Made by a program: the position numbers and the translations under genes. This document shows positions 6,616 to 14,005 of a stretch of 14,081 nt of DNA, one piece after another. Origin of the DNA: Endozoicomonadaceae bacterium (lineage in GTDB: Bacteria > Pseudomonadota > Gammaproteobacteria > Pseudomonadales > Endozoicomonadaceae); NCBI GenBank assembly GCA_015163815.1, contig JAAOIJ010000014.1:1-14081 (forward strand), written 5' to 3'. Every line of letters begins with the position of its first letter. The stretch's first letter is position 1. The notes beneath the pieces are model-generated. The model saw only the letters and a program-made list of their open reading frames with translations. It had not been told where the DNA came from and ran no database searches.

Positions 6616-8079
6616 ATGATGAAAAACCTAAGATCATTTATTGCGCAATTAGAAGCCTGTGGTGAATTAAAGCGCATAACATATCCTGTTTCTCCATATT
6701 TAGAAATGACTGAAATTTGTGATCGAACTTTAAAACAAGCAGGCCCTGCTTTATTATTTGAAAACCCGACATCATTTGATATCCCTGTTTTAGCGAATTT
6801 ATTCGGTACGGTTAAGCGTGTTGCTTTAGGTATGGGGCAAAATAATTTATCAGGATTGCGTGAAGTTGGCCAATGTTTAGCTGCTTTAAAAGAGCCTGAG
6901 CCACCTGAAGGTTTTAGAGATGTTTTAAGTAAGCTGCCTTTATATAAAAAAGCATTATCAATGTCTTCAAAATGGGTGAAAAAAGCACCTTGCCAAGAAG
7001 TTGTGTATTTTGATCATGATATTGATCTCACACGACTACCGATTCAAACTTGTTGGCCAGATGATGTCGCTCCTTTAATTACTTGGCCTCTTGTTATTAC
7101 AAAAGGACCTCATAAGAAACGATATAATATTGGTATTTATCGACAACAATTATTAGGTAAGCGTCAATTAATTATGCGTTGGTTGCCTCATCGAGGCGGT
7201 GCTTTAGATTTTGCCGATTGGAAAAAAAAACATCCTGGACAATCTTTTCCTGTGTCAATTGTTTTAGGCGCTGATCCTGCCACATTATTAGCAGCAGTGA
7301 CGCCTATTCCTGATGGTTTATCGGAGTATGCTTTTGCAGGATTATTAAGAAATAGTCGAACTGTATTAACGACTTGTCTCACAAATGATTTAGCCGTGCC
7401 AGCAGAAGCTGAAATTGTATTAGAAGGTGTCTTAGAGCCCGACTTATTAGCTCCAGAAGGCCCATTTGGCGATCATACAGGGTATTACAATGAAGTTGAG
7501 CATTTTCCTGTTTTTACAGCCCACTGCATGACGCATCGCCGTCAACCGATTTATCATTCTACTTATACTGGAAAACCGCCTGATGAACCGGCGATACTAG
7601 GAGCTGCATTAAATGAAGTGTTAGTGCCTTTTTTAATGAAACAGTTTCCAGAAATTATTGATTTTTATTTACCACCAGAAGGTTGCTCTTATCGTATGGC
7701 GGTTGTTTCTATTCGAAAACAATATCCAGGTCATGCACGCCGTATTATGTTAGGCATTTGGTCTTTTTTAAAGCAATTTATGTATACAAAGTGGGTAGTG
7801 GTTGTTGACGATGATATTGATATTCGATGCTGGAAAGATGTGATTTGGGCCATAACAACGCGTCTGGATCCCAAGAAAGATATTCAATTTATTGAATCAA
7901 GCCCGATTGATTATTTGGATTTTTCATCACCCGTGTCTGGTTTGGGTTCTAAAATTGGGTTAGATGCAACCAATAAATGGTCAGGCGAAACACAGAGGAC
8001 GTGGGGTAAAACGATTGCTATGTCAGTAGATGTCAAACAACGTATTGACACAATATGGCATGAGTTAGGCTTAGATTAG
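6616..8079 (+). CDS. ubiD: UbiD, prenylated-FMN-dependent 3-polyprenyl-4-hydroxybenzoate decarboxylase
   Basis: Decarboxylates 3-polyprenyl-4-hydroxybenzoate in ubiquinone synthesis, using the prenyl-FMN cofactor made by UbiX. The protein is 487 residues from ATG 6616, near the E. coli length of 497. The N-terminal KNLRSFIAQLEACGELKRI is the usual UbiD start. NIGIYRQQ (171-178) and MRWLPHRGGALD (187-198) build the cofactor and metal site, and PEGPFGDHTGYY (280-291) carries the Glu-Asp pair used in catalysis. The C-terminal DATNKWSGE (450-458) is the family signature. The frame is open upstream to a TTG at 6607, but the ATG at 6616 (or 6619) fits homologues better, with GAG at 6604-6606 as a weak ribosome site. 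The trxA-rho-ubiD order resembles that of Pseudomonas. It converges with the permease gene 18 bp away. Confidence 0.95.
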   Translation: MMKNLRSFIAQLEACGELKRITYPVSPYLEMTEICDRTLKQAGPALLFENPTSFDIPVLANLFGTVKRVALGMGQNNLSGLREVGQCLAALKEPEPPEGFRDVLSKLPLYKKALSMSSKWVKKAPCQEVVYFDHDIDLTRLPIQTCWPDDVAPLITWPLVITKGPHKKRYNIGIYRQQLLGKRQLIMRWLPHRGGALDFADWKKKHPGQSFPVSIVLGADPATLLAAVTPIPDGLSEYAFAGLLRNSRTVLTTCLTNDLAVPAEAEIVLEGVLEPDLLAPEGPFGDHTGYYNEVEHFPVFTAHCMTHRRQPIYHSTYTGKPPDEPAILGAALNEVLVPFLMKQFPEIIDFYLPPEGCSYRMAVVSIRKQYPGHARRIMLGIWSFLKQFMYTKWVVVVDDDIDIRCWKDVIWAITTRLDPKKDIQFIESSPIDYLDFSSPVSGLGSKIGLDATNKWSGETQRTWGKTIAMSVDVKQRIDTIWHELGLD

Positions 8080-8097
8080 AGAAGGCTATTTTCTGTT

Positions 8098-9684
8098 TTA
8101 GTGTGACTCTTTTATTTCGGCAGATGCATTATAATTTTTTTGATGCACCATACTGTAAAATAAGCTAATAGAACAGATGACAAATAAACTCCAATATAAG
8201 TATGCTGATAAGGTATTGTGCTCATATAAATAAGCTAATCCTAATGTCAGCAGCATGTAGACTATGAGAGACCAAGTCGATAAAAGAGCGCGTAGCATCT
8301 GTTGAATATTCCCTTGATAAGACGTCAGCATATAAATGAAAAAGAAAAACCAATTAATAATAAAGCTCTTTAATAAAGCATCATAACCTGTTGAAATAAC
8401 TAAGTACGTGACAAAGCAGTAAATAATGAGACTAATCCAAGGCCCTAACCATAATTTAAAAGGGCGCTTTTTATCGGGTTGCGTTAGACGTAATTTAGTA
8501 AAGGCAACTGGAATGGCAATACACGTAATGAGTTGTACTGCTGTAATCATAACGACAATCGATTGCCAAGTTTTAAAAAATAAAACGATGAGTAAGCTAA
8601 TAATAGTACACATAATCAAAGCACGATGTGAAAAATGAAAATCGTTCTTTTTCTTGCCTAAAAAAGAAGGCATCTGTTTATCTTCGCACATGCCGGTTAA
8701 AATTCTGGCAGAACTACCTGAATATACTAAGGCTGTCCCAGATGGGCTGATTGCTGCATCAGCATATAATATTAAACTAAAAACATTTAAATGAATGAGT
8801 ATTAATAATTGTGTGAAGGGTGAGTTAAATTGCAGTGTATGCCAACCTGTTTTAATGAGTTCAGTTGGAATACTGCCAATAAAAGCCACTTGTAACACTA
8901 AATAAATAATTAAACATAAAAAAATTGAACTCACCAAGGCTAAAGGAATATTTTTTTTTGGATTTTTAAGTTCTGTGCTAAAAGTAGCCAACGCGCTAAA
9001 TCCATAAAATGAATAAAAAATGCCTGCTTGAACAACGGCGGAAAACATATTGGAAACGCCATAAGAAAAAAATCCGTTAAATTGTGAAAAATTTTCAATA
9101 TGAAAAGCATTTGAAATTAAAATAATGCCTGTTAATATGGGGACTGAAAATTTAATAATGGTAATGGTATTATTAATGCGTGTTAATACTCGAATACCCC
9201 AGTAATTGATAAAAGCATAGAGTAACACTAAAAAAGCAACGCCGATTAAGCCAGCAGAAGTGATTTCTTCTCCATGAAAAAATAAGCTGGATAAGTTAGT
9301 ATTTAAAGTGCTTAAATATTGAACTGTGGCAATGCCTTCGGAAGGAATGACAATTAACAAACCTAATAAATTAGAGGTGGCGACAACAAAGCTAAAATCT
9401 CGATTGTGATGACTGACTGTCAGTAGCCTAGAAAATAAGCTCGGTATCTTATACATAGCTGTGATTTCAGCTAATAGTAATGCCAGCATTAAAGCTAATA
9501 AAGCGCCAAGAATCCAGGATATAATAGAAGCAGGGCCTGCAATTTGAACACTATAATAAGCACCAAAAAGCCAGCCGCTACCAATAATACAGCTGACTCC
9601 AATGGCAATGGCACTCAATAAACTAGGATGTTGATTATTTTTCATTGCTATGTCAACCGACTGATCTGCTTTTTTAAAACACAT
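8098..9684 (-). CDS. APC-family amino acid permease (YveA-like)
   Basis: A 528-residue inner-membrane transporter with about 12-14 hydrophobic helices. The first helix holds the unwound substrate-binding motif GVSCIIGSGWLFG (29-41), typical of the amino acid-polyamine-organocation superfamily. AGPASIISWILGALLALMLA (49-68) follows as helix 2, and the conserved PSGTALVYSGSSARIL (314-329) lies near helix 8. The combination IIGSGWLF and AGPA.ISW resembles the Bacillus YveA aspartate-proton symporter group, but the amino acid carried cannot be fixed from sequence. Two starts are possible: ATG 9684, or ATG 9645 (residue 14), which begins nearer the first helix; neither has a ribosome site. A promoter at 9708-9735 fits either. 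The gene stands alone between ubiD and the MITE-like element. It may import amino acids from a host or medium (inference). Confidence 0.9.
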   Translation of the reverse strand: MCFKKADQSVDIAMKNNQHPSLLSAIAIGVSCIIGSGWLFGAYYSVQIAGPASIISWILGALLALMLALLLAEITAMYKIPSLFSRLLTVSHHNRDFSFVVATSNLLGLLIVIPSEGIATVQYLSTLNTNLSSLFFHGEEITSAGLIGVAFLVLLYAFINYWGIRVLTRINNTITIIKFSVPILTGIILISNAFHIENFSQFNGFFSYGVSNMFSAVVQAGIFYSFYGFSALATFSTELKNPKKNIPLALVSSIFLCLIIYLVLQVAFIGSIPTELIKTGWHTLQFNSPFTQLLILIHLNVFSLILYADAAISPSGTALVYSGSSARILTGMCEDKQMPSFLGKKKNDFHFSHRALIMCTIISLLIVLFFKTWQSIVVMITAVQLITCIAIPVAFTKLRLTQPDKKRPFKLWLGPWISLIIYCFVTYLVISTGYDALLKSFIINWFFFFIYMLTSYQGNIQQMLRALLSTWSLIVYMLLTLGLAYLYEHNTLSAYLYWSLFVICSISLFYSMVHQKNYNASAEIKESH

Positions 9685-9707
9685 GCACTGTGTTTTTTGA
9701 ATTTATA

Positions 9708-9735
9708 AGTATATCGTAAGATCGCTGAATCTCAA
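9708..9735 (-). promoter_or_regulatory. Probable sigma70 promoter of the permease gene
   Basis: On the minus strand TTGAGA (9730-9735) and TATACT (9708-9713) each match the consensus at five of six positions, with a 16-bp spacer. Transcription would start near 9701, 17 nt before ATG 9684 or 56 nt before ATG 9645. The MITE-like element ends 21 bp upstream of the -35 box, so its insertion left this promoter intact. Confidence 0.55.
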
Positions 9736-9756
9736 ATATATTGAAATAAATAGCCT

Positions 9757-9894
9757 GAGACCCTTGCAATAAGCAGTTCAATGAATAATTTATGTGTTTT
9801 TTTATTCAAACAACACATAAATTATTTATTTTTTAAACTATTTTAATAAAAAAGATCATATCAGGAGTCTTTGTTGTCTTATTGCAAAGATCTC
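9757..9894. mobile_element. MITE-like non-autonomous element related to the IS5-type remnant
   Basis: A 138-bp segment begins GAGACCCTTGCAATAAG (9757-9773) and ends CTTATTGCAAAGATCTC (9878-9894), inverted repeats with two mismatches. Both flanks carry AGCCT (9752-9756 and 9895-9899), a candidate 5-bp target duplication. The same end sequence lies at 3292-3310 beside a transposase remnant, so the element could have been moved by that transposase. It has no coding capacity. Inside is a perfect 15-bp palindrome (9784-9826). Size, repeats, flanking duplication and lack of genes fit a MITE; copy number elsewhere is unknown. Confidence 0.7.
9784..9826. repeat. Internal 15-bp palindrome of the MITE-like element
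   Basis: AATAATTTATGTGTT (9784-9798) and AACACATAAATTATT (9812-9826) are perfect inverted arms with a 13-nt loop. On the plus strand it is followed shortly by TATTTTTTAAA, so it could work as a terminator in that direction, but no plus-strand gene lies upstream. For minus-strand purD transcripts no U-run follows. Confidence 0.6.
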
Positions 9895-9994
9895 AGCCTG
9901 CAATAGCTATGCGTTGTAGAGTAACCTGCAGTGAGATACAAGGATTTAGTAAAAAATACTATTTTTTTAAAAATAGGATAGATTTCAGACTATT

Positions 9995-10050
9995 CAGCAA
10001 GTTGTGAGTTAAAAATCCATGATTTTATACAGACTCACGATGACTTGCTG
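9995..10050 (-). terminator. Long bulged hairpin just downstream of purD
   Basis: CAGCAAGT (9995-10002) pairs with ACTTGCTG (10043-10050). After a 3-nt bulge, TGTGAGT (10003-10009) pairs with ACTCACG (10033-10039) with one wobble. An inner AAAAT/ATTTT stem (10012-10016, 10022-10026) closes the loop CCATG. It ends 19 bp past the purD stop on the minus strand. It may end or stabilise the fis-purH-purD transcript; no U-run follows directly, but an AT-only palindrome with a following U-run (CTATTTTT at 9959-9966, AAAAATAG at 9969-9976) lies 19 bp further on. Structure is clear, function inferred. Confidence 0.45.
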
Positions 10051-10069
10051 GTATGACTTGTTACTATTT

Positions 10070-11389
10070 TTATAGGTCAATTTGATTTTTACAGGGGCAT
10101 GAAACCGTCTCTGTTGTTGAAACACAGGTATTTAGAGGAGATCGATAGCCAATATCACGACGATAATAAGCATCGGTATAATCAATATTATTGACAGTAG
10201 CATAGGCAGCTTTTTGAGCGGATTCTAGTGTATCACCTAATGCAGTGATACATAATACGCGACCACCTGCTGTCACAACATCTGAATGATGAGACAGCGT
10301 ATTGGCATGAAATATTTTAACATGCGGGTTATCTGACTGTTGAAGCCCTGAAATGCGATATCCTTTTTGATATTCGCCAGGGTATCCAGAAGAAGCCATG
10401 ACGACACTTAAGGCTATTTTATCTTTCCAGTGTGCTTTATATTCATATAAATCACCTTGAACAGCCGCTAAACATAAGCTGGCTAAATCAGAGTCTAGTC
10501 GAAATAGAATCGCTTGTGTTTCTGGGTCGCCGAGTCGACAATTAAATTCTAGGACATGAAAATCATCATTAGGACTAATCATCAGGCCTGCATATAAAAA
10601 GCCAGTATAAGGTTCTCCTTCTGATTTCATACCTAGAATAGTCGGTAAAATAACAGTTTTCATAATTTTTTTATATAACGCAGGGGATACGCGTGTTGCT
10701 GGCGAATAAGCGCCTAGTCCTCCAGTATTAGGCCCTTGATCATTTTCTAGTAACGCTTTATGATCTTGACTCGTCGCTAAAGGTAACACGGTTTCTCCAT
10801 CGCTCATCACAATAAAACTAACTTCTTCTCCTATTAAATAATCTTCAATGATTAGCTGTGCGTTTGTTGATTCCATAAATTGATGTATGGCTGTGATCGC
10901 TACTTCTAATGTTTGTGCAACGATCACGCCTTTTCCGGAAGCTAATCCGTCAGCCTTAATGACGACAGGCATGGTGTGCGTTTCCACATAATCGAGTGCT
11001 GCTTGTTTATTTTTAAATAGCACAGCTTGAGCAGTTGGAATGTGATAGCGTTGCATAAATTGTTTTGCAAAATATTTAGATCCTTCGAGTTGAGCTGCAG
11101 CAGCAGTGGGTCCTAATATTAAAAGTCCTTCACTTCTAAAATGATCAACAATACCTTTTACTAACGGTGCTTCAGGGCCAACTACGGTTAAATCAATGGA
11201 TTTTTCCTTTGTAAAGGCTACTAATGCTGTAAAATCTAATGGATCAATGGCGATATTGCTCATATTTGTTTCTAATGCTGTTCCACCATTTCCAGCGGCT
11301 AGATAGATGTGATTCACACGATTTGATTGGGATAGTTTCCAAGCTAAAGCGTGTTCTCGCCCTCCATTACCGATAATGAGTATGTTCAT
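10070..11389 (-). CDS. purD: Phosphoribosylamine-glycine ligase (GAR synthetase)
   Basis: Joins glycine to phosphoribosylamine with ATP, the second step of de novo purine synthesis, in the cytoplasm. The 439-residue protein has the N-terminal Rossmann-like domain (GNGGREHALAWKL at 7-19, VVGPEAPLV at 69-77), the ATP-grasp domain (PTAAAAQLEGSKYFAKQFM at 94-112; IKADGLASGKGVIVA at 144-158; IEDYLIGEEVSF at 181-192) and the substrate and metal motifs SQDHKALLENDQGPNTGGLGAYSP (207-230) and LEFNCRLGDPETQ (280-292). All expected motifs are present. It is about 10 residues longer than E. coli PurD owing to a tail after YYRRDIGYRS (residues 408-417) with three cysteines, encoded by 10070-10138. It is the last gene of the cluster, 70 bp after purH. 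The start at 11389 lacks a good ribosome site but fits the family start. Confidence 0.97.
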   Translation of the reverse strand: MNILIIGNGGREHALAWKLSQSNRVNHIYLAAGNGGTALETNMSNIAIDPLDFTALVAFTKEKSIDLTVVGPEAPLVKGIVDHFRSEGLLILGPTAAAAQLEGSKYFAKQFMQRYHIPTAQAVLFKNKQAALDYVETHTMPVVIKADGLASGKGVIVAQTLEVAITAIHQFMESTNAQLIIEDYLIGEEVSFIVMSDGETVLPLATSQDHKALLENDQGPNTGGLGAYSPATRVSPALYKKIMKTVILPTILGMKSEGEPYTGFLYAGLMISPNDDFHVLEFNCRLGDPETQAILFRLDSDLASLCLAAVQGDLYEYKAHWKDKIALSVVMASSGYPGEYQKGYRISGLQQSDNPHVKIFHANTLSHHSDVVTAGGRVLCITALGDTLESAQKAAYATVNNIDYTDAYYRRDIGYRSPLNTCVSTTETVSCPCKNQIDL

Positions 11390-11459
11390 AAAATAAAGTC
11401 TCTATCTTTTCATTTTGTTGAATAGTTTGATGTTGTATGGATGAGTTAAGCCTGTGTTG

Positions 11460-13055
11460 TCAATGTAAAAAATGACGCACATGCGTGCAAAGCATAGCTA
11501 TATTGTGTTGATTGCAAGCTTGAATGATTTCATCATCTCGAATTGAGCCACCTGGTTGGATAATAGCGGTAATACCTAATTTGGCGGCTTCATCAATTGC
11601 ATCGCGAAATGGGAAAAATGCATCAGAAGCCATCACAGCTTGGTTTAAAGATTGTTTTGCATTTTGTGATTTTAAGGCTGCAATATGAGCGCTCATAATG
11701 CGACTCATTTGCCCTGCACCGATGCCGATTGTTCGTTTGTTTTTTGCATAAACAATGGCATTAGATTTAACATGCTGTACAACTTTCCAGGCAAATAATA
11801 AGTCTTTTTTCTCTTGTGTATTAGGTGCGCGTGTGGTGACTTGGCGTAAATTTTTATAATCAACCAGTTGATATTTATTGGCTGTTTGAACGAGTAATCC
11901 GCCAGTAATACTATGGTATTCTAGTGATGCTTGTGTTTCATGGGGAATCAGATCTAATGTTAAAACGCGAATATTCGTTTTTTTTGAAAAACAGGCTAAC
12001 GCTTCATCTGTCATTTTAGGTGCCATGACTAACTCTACAAATTGTTGTGATAAAATTGCTTCGACAATCGAAGCGGTGACAATTTGATTAAAGGCAATGA
12101 TTCCGCCAAAAGCGGATGTTGTATCTGAAGAAAAAGCAAGTTGATAAGCTTGTAATAAATTATCACCGATAGCTGTTCCACAAGGATTACCATGTTTAAT
12201 AATGACGCAAGCTGGCGCATCAAAACAACTGATTAATTTGAGCGCGGCATCACAATCTAAAAAATTATTATAGGATAATTGTTTTCCTTGATATATTTTT
12301 GCTTTTGCGATGCCAGTTTCATTTTGATTGCAAACAGTATAGAACGCAGCTGATTGATGAGGATTTTCACCATAACGTAATGTATTTTTTAACGTTAAAT
12401 CTAACGTATGATGTTTATAAAATAAAGGGTTTTCAATCTGTGGTACTTGTTCTTTGATCTGTTGTGTAAAATATTTTGCAATAACTGTATCGTACTCTGC
12501 CGTATGAGCAAATGCTTTTAAAGCCAATTGATAGCGTGTTTCAAGGCTCAATGTTCCTTTATTTTTTTTTAATTCTTCTAAAATCATAGGGTAGTCATCT
12601 GGGTCTGTGATGACGGCAACATATTGATAATTTTTTGCGGCCGCTCGTATCATACTAGGACCTCCAATATCAATTTGTTCAATAGCTTGAGGTAATGTGC
12701 AATCAGTAGCTTGAATTGTATTTGAAAAGGGGTATAAATTAACAATTACTAAGTCGATCGGTTGTATGTTTTCTTGAGCCATGATGTCATCATCTTGACC
12801 TCTTCGTGCTAAAATGCCACCATATATTTTAGGATGCAATGATTTAACGCGCCCACCCATAATTTCTGGATATTGTGTGTAATGAGAAACGCTGATAGTC
12901 TCAATATGCTGATCATGTAAAAAAGTTTGTGTGCCACCTGTTGATAAAATATGAATATCTTGCGCTATTAAATATTCAGCAAACTCGGTTAAACCATTTT
13001 TATCGGATACGCTGATTAGGGTGCGATTAATTTGAATGGCGTCTTGATGAGTCAT
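11460..13055 (-). CDS. purH: Bifunctional AICAR formyltransferase / IMP cyclohydrolase
   Basis: Carries out the last two steps of de novo purine synthesis: formylation of AICAR by 10-formyltetrahydrofolate and ring closure to IMP. The 531 residues match the usual length (529 in E. coli). The N-terminal MGS-like cyclohydrolase domain shows RTLISVSDKNGL (11-22), STGGT (38-42), GGRVKSLHPKIYGGILARR (67-85) and DIGGPSMIRAAAKN (129-142). The transformylase domain shows LRYGENPHQSA (226-236), catalytic Lys287-His288 in IIKHGNPCG, SAFGGI (314-319), and MASDAFFPFRDAID (475-488) with the terminal IIQPGGSIRD. It has the clearest start on this strand: AGGA at 13063-13066, 7 nt from ATG 13055. That site overlaps the fis stop codon, so the two genes are probably translationally coupled. 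Confidence 0.98.
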   Translation of the reverse strand: MTHQDAIQINRTLISVSDKNGLTEFAEYLIAQDIHILSTGGTQTFLHDQHIETISVSHYTQYPEIMGGRVKSLHPKIYGGILARRGQDDDIMAQENIQPIDLVIVNLYPFSNTIQATDCTLPQAIEQIDIGGPSMIRAAAKNYQYVAVITDPDDYPMILEELKKNKGTLSLETRYQLALKAFAHTAEYDTVIAKYFTQQIKEQVPQIENPLFYKHHTLDLTLKNTLRYGENPHQSAAFYTVCNQNETGIAKAKIYQGKQLSYNNFLDCDAALKLISCFDAPACVIIKHGNPCGTAIGDNLLQAYQLAFSSDTTSAFGGIIAFNQIVTASIVEAILSQQFVELVMAPKMTDEALACFSKKTNIRVLTLDLIPHETQASLEYHSITGGLLVQTANKYQLVDYKNLRQVTTRAPNTQEKKDLLFAWKVVQHVKSNAIVYAKNKRTIGIGAGQMSRIMSAHIAALKSQNAKQSLNQAVMASDAFFPFRDAIDEAAKLGITAIIQPGGSIRDDEIIQACNQHNIAMLCTHVRHFLH

Positions 13056-13062
13056 AAAGGCG

Positions 13063-13066
13063 TCCT
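13063..13066 (-). promoter_or_regulatory. purH ribosome binding site overlapping the fis stop codon
   Basis: AGGA on the minus strand lies 7 nt before the purH ATG and shares bases with the fis TAG (13065-13067). Ribosomes finishing fis would sit on the purH start site, which suggests coupled translation and a shared transcript. Confidence 0.7.
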
Positions 13067-13373
13067 ATTGTTTTATGTTGGCAATGTCAATTTGATATAG
13101 ATGCATTTTCTTAGCTAAAGTGCCTCTACTAATCCCTAATAAAATAGCCGTTTTTGTTTGATTGCCACGTGCATGTTGTAAAATAGATTCAATGAGTGCT
13201 GATTCAACTTGTCCCATGACTAAGCGATATAGCCCTTGTGGATCTTCATCTTCTAAATGAGAAAAATAATGACCAATGGATTCGGTGACTTGTTTTTTAA
13301 GCGATAAGCCAGGATATATAGGGTTATCTGTTGGATGAATATTTCGATTATTTTGGCTCATATCACGTCTCAT
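13065..13373 (-). CDS. fis: Fis-family nucleoid-associated DNA-binding protein
   Basis: A small dimeric DNA-bending protein that organises the nucleoid and adjusts rRNA, recombination and virulence genes in gammaproteobacteria. The C-terminal half has the family core: LYRLVMGQVESALIESILQHARGN dimer helices (about 48-71), then the helix-turn-helix NQTKTAILLGISRGTLAKKMHLY (71-93). The N-terminal 20 residues are variable, as usual. From ATG 13373 it is 102 residues; from ATG 13361 (Met5) it is 98, the length of E. coli Fis, with GAGA 6 nt upstream, so the second start is at least as likely. It is the first gene of fis-purH-purD, a common gammaproteobacterial arrangement. The usual upstream partner (dusB or prmA) is absent. 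Several bacteria carry more than one Fis; whether this one does is unknown. Confidence 0.93.
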   Translation of the reverse strand: MRRDMSQNNRNIHPTDNPIYPGLSLKKQVTESIGHYFSHLEDEDPQGLYRLVMGQVESALIESILQHARGNQTKTAILLGISRGTLAKKMHLYQIDIANIKQ

Positions 13374-13429
13374 TTCAGCTTTAAATGATGTACCGTACCG
13401 AGAATTTGATGAGGGATACAGGATGATTC

Positions 13430-13435
13430 ATTATA
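13430..13435 (-). promoter_or_regulatory. Possible -10 box for fis-purH-purD
   Basis: A perfect TATAAT on the minus strand lies 56 bp before ATG 13373. No good -35 box is seen at 16-18 bp upstream (the region there is A-rich), so it would depend on an activator or an upstream A-rich element. A single consensus hexamer in AT-rich DNA is weak evidence. Confidence 0.35.
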
Positions 13436-14005
13436 AAGGCAGTATTGTATCTTTTTTTCGAGAACATGGCTATATTTATAAATAGTAAAGCGGAGTCTAA
13501 ACAGTTTTGCATTAGATAATGAGACTTATTTGATAGATTATTTTATTCAAAATAAAACTTTTGCAATCAGAGAATACATTGCAAATCATGTTTATTTTTT
13601 TTCAAAAAAATGATGAAAGTAGTCGTTTTTCGTTCTTTTTTAAAAAGATGTGATCTAAATTGAGCCTGTTTAGACAGGCTACACATGATCATTGATGGTA
13701 TGGTTCGCTTTTAATCAATTAGCGCACATGATGTTCAAATAACACGGCATGCCTCTTTTTTCTACATGAAAACAGAATAAAAAAAGACGCTGTAAAGTCT
13801 CAATCCGCTGTTCAATGACTGAGTGTTTTTTTTTGATTATTATATGTGGCTTCCTGTCATGAAGAGCTAAAATCTTGTTACAACAAGTTTTACTGATCAT
13901 CTCATCTTTTAAATTTTGAGTATTTTAAAGATGCTGCTTTTTTGTAGAAATAGACTTTTTATCAGCAAATATCCTCACGCTAGATGGAGCTTTTTTTAAA
14001 GAGAA
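13436..14005. other. Gene-free region upstream of fis with several hairpins
   Basis: No gene is convincing; a 61-codon minus-strand frame at 13715-13900 has no recognisable feature. Visible structures: AGCCTGT (13663-13669) with ACAGGCT (13674-13680), a strong 7-bp stem and 4-nt loop without a U-run; CTTGT (13874-13878) with ACAAG (13883-13887), followed by TTTT; and a third, interrupted stem at 13903-13933 described separately. Homopolymer T tracts are frequent. Confidence 0.55.
13903..13943 (+). terminator. Terminator-like hairpin on the plus strand, no upstream gene
   Basis: CATCTTT (13903-13909) pairs with AAAGATG (13927-13933). Inside, AAAT (13911-13914) pairs with ATTT (13922-13925) beyond a T-T mismatch, leaving a 7-nt loop. 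A six-T run follows at 13938-13943 after four bases. The stem is AT-rich, so it would be a weak terminator. No plus-strand protein gene lies before it for several kilobases, so it may end a small RNA, or it may not be used. Confidence 0.35.

Noticed and set aside
8426..8638. 70-codon plus-strand frame opposite the permease
   Set aside because: Shadow of the permease gene; it has no independent features.
12035..12223. 62-codon frame within purH on the same strand
   Set aside because: An out-of-frame shadow of purH, whose own frame is intact with all motifs.
13715..13900. 61-codon minus-strand frame upstream of fis
   Set aside because: No domain, no ribosome site evident, and its length is within chance for AT-rich intergenic DNA.
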